A stretch of 13,620 nt of DNA, from positions 1-13,620 of the forward strand of contig PQAK01000125.1 in the NCBI GenBank assembly GCA_003105225.1, in the 5' to 3' direction. Below the pieces are notes generated by a model. That model was not told the origin of the DNA and ran no database searches. It saw only the letters and a list, made by a program, of their open reading frames with translations. How positions within the stretch are numbered: position 1 is the first letter of the stretch; each line of letters starts with the position of its first letter. This document shows, piece by piece, positions 1 to 6,521 of the stretch. This DNA is from Deltaproteobacteria bacterium. GTDB taxonomy: Bacteria; Desulfobacterota; Deferrimicrobia; Deferrimicrobiales; Deferrimicrobiaceae. The position numbers were made by a program, and so were the translations under genes.

Positions 1-1347
1 TTCACCTTCCAGGTCACCTTCCCCAACTCCGGTTTCGCCGGCATGGTCGTCAAGCCGTGGGACGACCGCAAACGGACCATCTTCCAGATCCTGCCCGACG
101 TCCAGCAACGGCTGCAGAAGATCCCCGGCATCCGGATCTTCGGGGTGACGCCGCCTGCCCTCCCCGGCGGGGGCGATTTCCCCGTCGAATTCATCCTTGC
201 TTCGACGGCCGACACGGAGCAGATCCTGGAATTCGCCAACCAGCTGCAGGTGAAGGCCATGCAGAGCAAGATGTTCGCCTTCCCGCCGGTGATCGACGTT
301 AAGATCGACCAGCCGCAGTCCGAATTCGTCATCGACCGGGACAAGGTGGCCTCCCTGGGGCTCAACCTGGGGCAGGTCGGCGGCGACCTGGGCGGCATGG
401 TCGGCGGCGACTTCGTGAACCGGTTCGACATCTCGGGCCGCAGCTACAAGGTCATCCCGCAGATCCAGCGGATCGGCCGGCTCAATCCCGACCAGTTAAA
501 GGACGTCTACGTCACCGGCCCGAACGGCAAGCTGGTCCCGCTGAGCACCGTCGCCACCCTGCGCGAATCGGTCGTGCCCCGCTCGCTCAACCGGTTCCAG
601 CAGCTGAACGCGGTCAAGATCAGCGGCGTGGCCATCCGGCCGCTCGACGAGGCGCTGCGCTTCCTGGAGGACGAGGCGGCCAAGATCCTGCCCAAGGGCT
701 ACGTCATCGACTACACCGGCGAGTCCCGCCAGCTGCGCACCGAGGGGCAGAAGTTCCTGCCCGCCTTCGGCCTGGCGATCATCCTGATCTTCCTGGTGCT
801 GGCGGCCCAGTTCAACAGCTTCCGCGACCCGTTCGTCATCCTGGCGGGCTCGGTGCCGCTGGCCATGTTCGGCGCGCTCATCTTCACCTTCCTGAAGATG
901 CCCGACCCGAACGTGCCCTTCTGGACCAGAGGCTGGACCACCACCCTCAACATCTACTCGCAGGTCGGGCTGGTGACCCTGGTGGGGCTGGTGTCCAAGA
1001 ACGGCATCCTGATCGTGGAGTTCGCCAACCAGCTGCAGCTGCAGGGGCTCTCCAAGCTGGACGCCGTGCGCCAGGCGGCCATGATCCGCCTCCGCCCGAT
1101 CCTCATGGTCAGCGCCGCCACCATCGGCGGCCACTTCCCGCTGACCCTGGTCACCGGCGCCGGCGCCGCCGCGCGGAACTCCATCGGCCTGGTGCTGGTC
1201 GGCGGCATGTTCATCGGCACCCTCTTCACCCTGTTCGTCATCCCGTCCATCTACATGCTGATCGCCCGCGACCATGGGAAGGAGCGGGAACGACGGATTT
1301 CCGCAGAGGAAGAGGGAGGAGCCGGGCCCTTCAGCGGATCCCCTTGA
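1..1347 (+). CDS. RND efflux pump inner-membrane permease (HAE1/AcrB-like), C-terminal part
   Basis: The frame is open from base 1, so the gene begins upstream; 448 residues remain of a family usually about 1,030-1,050 long. These proteins use the proton gradient to export drugs or other hydrophobic compounds through a tripartite envelope pump. Visible are the second periplasmic porter half (about residues 1-245) and the last five membrane helices (roughly 250-272, 277-299, 315-342, 365-384, 394-422). The stretches LNIYSQVGLVTLVG, SKNGILIVEFANQL and RLRPILM match the AcrB helix 10-11 region. K333 and R365 of the visible part fall where AcrB has proton-relay residues K940 and R971; the helix 4 Asp pair would lie outside the window. 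The tail after ARDHGKERE is low-complexity and overlaps the convergent neighbour by 17 bp. No terminator was seen. The pump family is confident; the substrate is unknown. Confidence 0.95.
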   Translation, partial: FTFQVTFPNSGFAGMVVKPWDDRKRTIFQILPDVQQRLQKIPGIRIFGVTPPALPGGGDFPVEFILASTADTEQILEFANQLQVKAMQSKMFAFPPVIDVKIDQPQSEFVIDRDKVASLGLNLGQVGGDLGGMVGGDFVNRFDISGRSYKVIPQIQRIGRLNPDQLKDVYVTGPNGKLVPLSTVATLRESVVPRSLNRFQQLNAVKISGVAIRPLDEALRFLEDEAAKILPKGYVIDYTGESRQLRTEGQKFLPAFGLAIILIFLVLAAQFNSFRDPFVILAGSVPLAMFGALIFTFLKMPDPNVPFWTRGWTTTLNIYSQVGLVTLVGLVSKNGILIVEFANQLQLQGLSKLDAVRQAAMIRLRPILMVSAATIGGHFPLTLVTGAGAAARNSIGLVLVGGMFIGTLFTLFVIPSIYMLIARDHGKERERRISAEEEGGAGPFSGSP

Positions 1348-2827
1348 CCGCCTCGTAGACCTCGCGGGACGAGTCGACGGGGATGTCGCCGAACTTGGCG
1401 TCGCCCTGGTAGTTGTAATAGTTGAACGGCGGACCCTCGATCAGCAGTTTCCCGCCGCTGCTCAGTCCCCAATGGTCGGTGGTATAGATCTTCCCTCCCT
1501 CCAGGCCGGTCACCCATTCCTGCTCGCCCCGCATGTAGGTGGAGAACTTGTAGCTGATGAAATCGCCGCTCTTCATCCGCTCCTGGTGCGCGGCGAGGCT
1601 GGATTGGCGCATTTCCTCGCTGTAGCGGGACATCATCGAGGATGTTTTTTTCATCATGGCCTTGAGGTTCGCCATTCCCTGGCGGATGTACTCCGACGCC
1701 CATTTCTCGTTCATCCGGTAGCTTTCCGAGATCTTGACGAGGGAGGGAAGGGATTGCGCGAACCGGGACGACGGCGCCCAGATCCCCATGGGGATGATCC
1801 CCCATTGGCCCGCGCTGGTCGGATGGAGGCCCAGGATTTCGAAATAGCCGACGCAGGGAACTCCGTTCTTGCTGGTGTAGGAGATCACGGCGATCTCCGC
1901 GTCGGATTTCCGCTGCATCAGGCCCGCGGCCTGCCCGGCCCAGGAGGGATTCGGGTGCCGCTCGAGCACCCGGTGGTTGCTGGAGCCGAAATGCCGCATG
2001 GCCACGACGAGGGCGTCGGCGGGCGGCATGTAGCCGTAACGAAGGTCTCCCGGGATGCTGGAGCTGTCGAAATACGGGATCCGGGACGGGCCGACAAACC
2101 CGATGACGCTGAAGAGGTATCCCGTGTCGCCATCGGGGGAAGAGCAGAGCGCCGCCCCTTTGCCGGCCGTGAATTTCCACCCTTCGGGGACCAGGAGGGA
2201 GCACGTGCCGTCGGGCGCCGGCGTCCGCTTCATCGGCAGCTCGGCCGGCTTCGGACCCTTCGCCCGGGATGCCCGCTGCCGGTAGACCTGCTCCTCCAGG
2301 AGGGAGATGTTGGAGATGACGGTCAGAAGGTTGGGCACGGTTTCCCGGAACGTTTTTGCGGGTGCCTCGTACGCAAATGCCACGGCCGCGGGGCGCTTGA
2401 CGTTGAAGCAGTACCGGCCTTCCAGGGGGGTCTTCCCGGGTCCGCGCCGAACGGTTTTCACCACGGTATGCGTCCGGCCGCGGTCGCTCCTGGCCTCGAC
2501 GACCTTGAGGTCCGCCATCCGTTTCTTTACATCTTTCAGGGTGTCGCTTGCCAGGGTCACCGAATCGAGCCCCGGACCGATGGCATCCAGGAACGTCATC
2601 TCCACGCGGGACAGGCCTTTCCGGTCGGAGACCAGGATCGTCTTTCCTTTTGGGGATCTTCGGGTGTCCACCTTCCATCCCCTGGGCTTGTAAAGCCCGA
2701 AGGCGCCGTCGTCCGTCACCTGGTATTCATAGTCGGAAAAAACCGGGTTCCCCTTGGCATGAAGCGCCTGGGGGGAGAACGCGGCGATCAGCAAGGCGGC
2801 AAGAAGGACGGGGTGCCTGGAAGCCAT
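1331..2827 (-). CDS. Secreted protein of unknown function with two PsbP/Mog1-like domains
   Basis: A 498-residue protein I cannot name. A clear signal peptide (residues 1-24, hydrophobic core VLLAALLIAAF, cleavage near LHA/KG) sends it to the periplasm or beyond. ATG at 2827 is chosen because AGGAGG lies 6 nt upstream; an in-frame GTG at 2845 lies on the upstream side of that ribosome site. Two similar segments are visible: about 30-178 (GLYKPRGWKV, closing with LLTVISNISLLEE) and about 206-375 (SLLVPEGWKF, closing with LPSLVKISESYRMNEKWA). The pattern 'PxGWK ... L..I..S' resembles PsbP/Mog1-like folds, suggesting duplication. A Met-rich, probably helical stretch (380-425) follows, then a C-terminal region with GEQEWVTGLEGGKIYTTDHWG. 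Cys140, Cys209, Cys228 and Cys325 are present, but no heme motif. It is divergent from the repeat-protein gene at 2995 and has its own strong promoter. Confidence 0.85.
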   Translation of the reverse strand: MASRHPVLLAALLIAAFSPQALHAKGNPVFSDYEYQVTDDGAFGLYKPRGWKVDTRRSPKGKTILVSDRKGLSRVEMTFLDAIGPGLDSVTLASDTLKDVKKRMADLKVVEARSDRGRTHTVVKTVRRGPGKTPLEGRYCFNVKRPAAVAFAYEAPAKTFRETVPNLLTVISNISLLEEQVYRQRASRAKGPKPAELPMKRTPAPDGTCSLLVPEGWKFTAGKGAALCSSPDGDTGYLFSVIGFVGPSRIPYFDSSSIPGDLRYGYMPPADALVVAMRHFGSSNHRVLERHPNPSWAGQAAGLMQRKSDAEIAVISYTSKNGVPCVGYFEILGLHPTSAGQWGIIPMGIWAPSSRFAQSLPSLVKISESYRMNEKWASEYIRQGMANLKAMMKKTSSMMSRYSEEMRQSSLAAHQERMKSGDFISYKFSTYMRGEQEWVTGLEGGKIYTTDHWGLSSGGKLLIEGPPFNYYNYQGDAKFGDIPVDSSREVYEAVKGIR

Positions 2828-2833
2828 GGGGGC

Positions 2834-2839
2834 CCTCCT
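2834..2839 (-). promoter_or_regulatory. Ribosome binding site fixing the start of the secreted protein gene
   Basis: On the minus strand AGGAGG (within AAAAGGAGGG) stands 6 nt before ATG 2827. It favours this ATG over the GTG at 2845, and this start gives a well-formed signal peptide. Confidence 0.8.
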
Positions 2840-2865
2840 TTTCACCCGATGGGAAGAGGAGATCC

Positions 2866-2893
2866 TTGATGGAAGAATATGTATTGTTATATT
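2866..2893 (+). promoter_or_regulatory. Candidate promoter for the repeat membrane protein gene
   Basis: TTGATG (2866-2871; 4 of 6 consensus bases) and TATATT (2888-2893; 5 of 6) are separated by 16 nt. This predicts a start near 2900 and a leader of about 95 nt before the ATG at 2995. The -35 is weaker than that of the opposing promoter. The two -10 boxes occupy the two ends of one palindrome, so both promoters probably compete for the same DNA. Confidence 0.5.
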
Positions 2894-2901
2894 TAAATAT
2901 A
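2888..2901. repeat. 14-bp perfect palindrome TATATTTAAATATA in the divergent promoter
   Basis: The sequence equals its own reverse complement over all 14 bases. Its left end is the plus-strand -10 candidate and its right end is the minus-strand -10. It may simply be a symmetric, easily melted promoter core, or a binding site for a dimeric regulator. Confidence 0.85.
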
Positions 2902-2924
2902 GGAAATCAGGGATTCCCTGTCAA
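2896..2924 (-). promoter_or_regulatory. Strong sigma-70-type promoter for the secreted protein gene
   Basis: Reading the minus strand, a perfect -35 box TTGACA (2919-2924) is followed after exactly 17 nt by TATATT (2896-2901), one mismatch from the -10 consensus. Transcription would begin near 2889, about 60 nt before the ATG at 2827. The region is AT-rich in an otherwise GC-rich window. A 13-bp inverted repeat sits in the spacer and could be an operator. Confidence 0.75.
2908..2920. promoter_or_regulatory. Inverted repeat CAGGGA-T-TCCCTG, possible operator
   Basis: Two perfect 6-bp arms flank one central base. The repeat lies between the -35 and -10 boxes of the minus-strand promoter, a place where a bound repressor or activator would affect transcription. 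No regulator family is recognised from the motif, and no regulator gene is present in the window. Confidence 0.4.
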
Positions 2925-2980
2925 GCAGCCGGCGCAGGGAACGAACCCCTCATCGGCGGCGCTTTCCGCCGTCGCCCGAA

Positions 2981-2987
2981 AGGGAGG
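2981..2987 (+). promoter_or_regulatory. Ribosome binding site deciding the start of the repeat membrane protein
   Basis: AGGGAGG lies 7 nt before ATG 2995. The frame is open far upstream (to about 2548), but this site plus the signal peptide that follows fix the start here. The ATG at 2988 is out of frame. Confidence 0.75.
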
Positions 2988-2994
2988 ATGGTCC

Positions 2995-4914
2995 ATGGGA
3001 ACCTGGCGCGCGGCAGTGGTTTCGTTGATGCTGCTGGCGGGGACCCTTGTCCCCGGAGGCCCGGCCCGGGGGGAGGTCCCGCCTCCCGCGGGCTTGGGGG
3101 AGCTATCCGCGGCGGAGAGGTGGGTCCTGGAGCGGGTGGCCGCCGGCCAAGTGGCCGACCTGATGGAAAAGTTCGGCGCTCCGGAGATCGGACGCCGGCT
3201 CCGGGGCCGGTTCCTGGAAGCCCTGTTGACCGGGGAGTTCCGGGGACTTCATGCGCACCGCGCCGGCATCTACATCTCCCAGGCGGTGTTCACGGACGCG
3301 GTCAGCCTGGAGTTCGCCGCGGTCCCGGATGCGGTCTTTCTCACGGATTGCCGTTTCCAGGGTCCGTTCAACGGCGCCAACAGCCATTTCCGGACCGTTC
3401 TGGCGATGCGGCGCACGGTCTTCGAACAGGCGGCGAACTTCCACCGGCTGAAAGTGGATGCAGACGCCTCCTTCGCAGAGACGGTATTCCGGGGGCCGGC
3501 GGATTTCGGGGCGGCGATGCTCGGCGGCCAGTTCAACCTGGCGGGGGCCAGGTTCGCCGGCCCCGGGGCGGACTTCAACGGCCTGGAGGTTCGCCAGGGC
3601 GTGTCCCTCCGCAACGCCGTCTTCATGAAAGGCGTGGATTTTGCGGGAGCCGCCGTCGGCGGGGAATTCAACGCCGCGGGGGCGCGCTTCGCCGGTCCGG
3701 ACGGGCAGGCCGTCTTCAACGGTCTCAAGGCGGCGCGAAGCGTTTCCTTCCTGAACGCCGCGTTTGCCGGTCCGGCGGACTTCGGCAACCTGGAAGCGGG
3801 CGGGGACCTGGTCCTTGACGGGGCCCGGTTCGACCATCCTTCCCGCCCGGCCGGATTCAACGGCATGAAGGTGGCCCAGAACGTCTCGATGGAGGCCACG
3901 GTCTTCCGGGGGCCGGCGGATTTCACGATGGCCTCCATCGCCGGCCTGTTGACCTTGCACCGTTCCCGGTTCGAGTACAAGGAGGCCCCGGCAAAATTCT
4001 ACAACGTGAAGGTGGAGCAGCACGCCTTCATCGCCGAAACCCGATTTGCAGGCGGAGGGTCCTGGCTGGGGTCCCAATTCCGGCACCTGATGCTGGCCGG
4101 AAGCCCGGCCGAGCCTCCGGGGTATCCCGTGGTCAACCTGGACGGCGTCATCGTGGAGCATTCCCTGGTGCTGGGCGATATCGCGATCGGATCGCTCCAA
4201 GCCACACGGCTCAAGGTGAAAGGACCGGTGATCTTCAAGAACGTGAAGATCGCCGGGAAAGCCGATCTGCGGGACAGCGACCTGTATTCCCTGAAGCTCA
4301 TCGATGTCGGCTGGCCGTCCGATCCCGGGGAGATCTGGCTGGAAGGACTTGCCTATCAGAGCGTGAGCGCCGGAGAAGGTCCGGAGGACTGGAAAAGGCT
4401 GCTGGCCTGGCTGGACCGGAGCCGCCTCGACAGCAGGAACTACAACCAGCTGGACACCTTTTTCCGGCGCGGAGGCGACATCGACCGAGCCGACCAGGTC
4501 TACATCGCCGGCCACCGCAGGGAAACCCTCCGACAGTGGTGGCGCCCGGACAAGCTGGCCACCCTGATCTTCTGGGACGGCCTGGCCGGTTATGGCCGCA
4601 AGCCCAGCCGCACCGTGTGGATCGCCCTGATGATCGTGCTCGTCGGAACGATCTTTTTCGACCATGAAAATTTCGACCCCTCGTTCGTCGGCGGCTGGAA
4701 ATGGCTCCTGGACGGCGGCAGGGTCAAAAAAGCGGTCGTGAGGTTCTTCCTGAGCCTGGACGAATTTCTGCCGGGGCTGGACCTGGGATTGGCCAAGCTA
4801 TGGAGGATGAACCGGATTTCCTTCCCCACCCTTCTGTATTACCACTTCCACAAGATCGCCGGTTGGATATTGATCCCAATCGGCCTGGCGGCGGTCTATT
4901 CGCAGTTCCGGTGA
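2995..4914 (+). CDS. Exported pentapeptide-like (beta-helix) repeat protein with C-terminal membrane module
   Basis: A 639-residue protein with a signal peptide (1-26, core VVSLMLLAGTLVP). Residues 38-80 form a helical region (SAAERWVLERVAAG, RRLRGRFLEALLTGEF) typical of the start of such proteins. From about 90 to 435 are degenerate repeats rich in 'AxF/ADF/xFxG', likely a right-handed beta-helix. A longer unit of about 45 residues recurs at 143-171, 194-216, 241-263, 288-310 and 335-352, with a core like NGxKVxxxVSFxxTxFxGPADF. After a linker comes GYGRKPSRT and a membrane helix (540-555), then LSLDEFLPGLDLG and a second helix (619-636, IAGWILIPIGLAAVY). This C-terminus is like that of pentapeptide-repeat membrane proteins related to channels, but no pore signature is visible. 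It is therefore probably a membrane-anchored extracytoplasmic scaffold. Function is unknown. It ends 29 bp from the convergent cytochrome gene. Confidence 0.88.
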   Translation: MGTWRAAVVSLMLLAGTLVPGGPARGEVPPPAGLGELSAAERWVLERVAAGQVADLMEKFGAPEIGRRLRGRFLEALLTGEFRGLHAHRAGIYISQAVFTDAVSLEFAAVPDAVFLTDCRFQGPFNGANSHFRTVLAMRRTVFEQAANFHRLKVDADASFAETVFRGPADFGAAMLGGQFNLAGARFAGPGADFNGLEVRQGVSLRNAVFMKGVDFAGAAVGGEFNAAGARFAGPDGQAVFNGLKAARSVSFLNAAFAGPADFGNLEAGGDLVLDGARFDHPSRPAGFNGMKVAQNVSMEATVFRGPADFTMASIAGLLTLHRSRFEYKEAPAKFYNVKVEQHAFIAETRFAGGGSWLGSQFRHLMLAGSPAEPPGYPVVNLDGVIVEHSLVLGDIAIGSLQATRLKVKGPVIFKNVKIAGKADLRDSDLYSLKLIDVGWPSDPGEIWLEGLAYQSVSAGEGPEDWKRLLAWLDRSRLDSRNYNQLDTFFRRGGDIDRADQVYIAGHRRETLRQWWRPDKLATLIFWDGLAGYGRKPSRTVWIALMIVLVGTIFFDHENFDPSFVGGWKWLLDGGRVKKAVVRFFLSLDEFLPGLDLGLAKLWRMNRISFPTLLYYHFHKIAGWILIPIGLAAVYSQFR

Positions 4915-4943
4915 CCGGTTCGTCATCCCTTCCATCCACAAGC

Positions 4944-6521
4944 CTACTCCGGCTCCCGCCATCCGGTCTCGGGGAGGAGCTCCCGGGTATCCGGGTCCAC
5001 TTTCAGGATCGCGGCGCCCAGGGCTCCCACTCTCCGGTTCGGGTTATACGTCAGGGGCGGGGTCACCCCGGTTTCCAGTTTCCATACTTTCCCGATCGAA
5101 TCGACGAACGTCTCCCGCGTGACCCCCCTGCCCGACCGTTTGAGCCCCTCCTCCAGGAGGACCGCCCCGGAGTAGGCCATATACCGGAAGGCGCGGTGCT
5201 TCCGCTCCGCTCGATACTTCTCCTCCAGGCGCATGAATCCCGCCATTTTTTTCGACGAAGGGTCGGGTACGCCCAGGGGCGAGGCGAGAAAGGCCGAACG
5301 GAGGAACCCGGCCGGCGCCGACATCAAAGCGTCCCCGGCCATCGGGGCGGGAGCCAGGAACAAGGGCCGCCAGGAGCGGCGCTCCGCCTCCTGCGCCAAG
5401 GCCAGTGCTTCCCGCGGCCCTCCGAAATAGAGGACCGCGTCGACCCGTTCCCCCTCGAGGCGGCTCGCGACGTCGGCGGCGGAGAACGACGACGGCGAGA
5501 ACGATATCTCCACCGGGATCGGGAGATCGTGTTTCCTCGCCTGTTCCTTCGCCCCCATGGCCCCTGCCCGCCCGGAAGCGTCCTCCGCGAACAGGAGACC
5601 CGTCCGGATTCCGGAGGCGTTCTTCCGCTCCGCGAGGAAATCCACCAACACCCTTGCCTGGTCGCGGATGCTGGCGAAGACGTGAAACGTATACCGCCCC
5701 GTCCCGTAGCCCCCTTCCGGGGCGGAGAAGAGCGGAACGAGGACCGGAACCCGGCCCTCCGACAGGTACCGCGCGGCCCCGTCCTCCGGCCCCACGCCGA
5801 CATTGGCCAGGAAGCAGAAAACGGCTTCGCTCTCCACTGCCTGCCGGACCGCCTTCAGCGGACCATCCTCCTCCGACGGATCGAACGGCAGGGGGACAAG
5901 GTCGAGCCTCCGGTTGTAGATCCCCCCCATCGCGTTCACCTCAGCGAAGTACCCCCCCAGCAGGTCTCGAACCTCCCGGCCTGCCGCCGCCAAAGGCCCC
6001 TTCTCCGGGAGGAGGATCCCGACCTTCACCGCGTTGTCCGTCACCCCGGGGACCGGCTCCCGGTCCATGATCTTCAGGTAGGCGACAAGGTCTTCCAGGT
6101 CCCCCCGCTCCATTTCGTAGCGCGGGTGGGCGGGCGCCAGGTCGTTCCCTGCGGGGTCCCGTCCGTTCGTGACGGCCGTCATGACCGACTCGTCGTCGTA
6201 GCCGGGGTGGGCTCGACCGGAGGGGCGCACGCCCCGGAATTCCTTCGTCAGGTTGAACCAGCTGATGTCCGCCGACCGGACGCCCCCCTCGAACTGGCCC
6301 GCGCCGCCCGCCAGATGGCAGTTGACGCAGGGGAACCCCGATCCGGGGGCCCTGATCCCCGATTCCGAAAGCACCGCGTAGATCTCCTTCCTCCCCCTCC
6401 CTTCCATGTAGATCCGCCTGCCCCGTTTCTCCGCATCGGTCAGTCCCTCCGCCTCCGCCGCGCAGACGCAAAGAAGAAGGATGACGGCCAGCGATCTCCC
6501 CCCGCGGAGGCCGAAGGTCAC
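4944..6521 (-). CDS. Cytochrome c domain fused to a branched-chain-amino-acid-type periplasmic binding protein
   Basis: A 525-residue exported protein. GTG 6521 is chosen because it overlaps the stop of the upstream gene as GTGA, has AGGAG 8 nt upstream, and opens a signal peptide (SLAVILLLCVCAAEAEG). Residues 28-155 are a small cytochrome c domain: one heme site CVNCH (65-69) and a closing helix LEDLVAYLKIM. The expected axial Met is not obvious; His132 (AHPRY) or Met137 could serve. From 165 (VKVGILLPEKGPLAAAGREV) to the end is a type I periplasmic binding fold of the LivJ/Peripla_BP_6 kind, with AEVNAMGGIYNRRLDLV and AVLYFGGPREALAL as hallmarks. No permease or ATPase genes are nearby in the window, so transport is not implied; ligand or redox sensing, or electron relay, is possible. 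It is probably translated with the propeller gene and belongs to the oxidase block. Domain calls are firm; the role is inference. Confidence 0.9.
   Translation of the reverse strand: MTFGLRGGRSLAVILLLCVCAAEAEGLTDAEKRGRRIYMEGRGRKEIYAVLSESGIRAPGSGFPCVNCHLAGGAGQFEGGVRSADISWFNLTKEFRGVRPSGRAHPGYDDESVMTAVTNGRDPAGNDLAPAHPRYEMERGDLEDLVAYLKIMDREPVPGVTDNAVKVGILLPEKGPLAAAGREVRDLLGGYFAEVNAMGGIYNRRLDLVPLPFDPSEEDGPLKAVRQAVESEAVFCFLANVGVGPEDGAARYLSEGRVPVLVPLFSAPEGGYGTGRYTFHVFASIRDQARVLVDFLAERKNASGIRTGLLFAEDASGRAGAMGAKEQARKHDLPIPVEISFSPSSFSAADVASRLEGERVDAVLYFGGPREALALAQEAERRSWRPLFLAPAPMAGDALMSAPAGFLRSAFLASPLGVPDPSSKKMAGFMRLEEKYRAERKHRAFRYMAYSGAVLLEEGLKRSGRGVTRETFVDSIGKVWKLETGVTPPLTYNPNRRVGALGAAILKVDPDTRELLPETGWREPE

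Noticed and set aside
1274..2869. A 531-codon plus-strand open frame opposite the secreted protein gene
   Set aside because: The minus-strand protein has a signal peptide, ribosome site, promoter and internal duplication; this frame has none and shows biased composition.
3103..4665. A 520-codon minus-strand open frame opposite the repeat protein gene
   Set aside because: Its repetitive look only mirrors the repeat units of the plus-strand gene; no start signal or domain was seen.
4915..4943. Possible bidirectional terminator between the convergent repeat protein and cytochrome genes
   Set aside because: Only 29 bases, with short GC inverted repeats near the stop codon and no U-tract in either direction.
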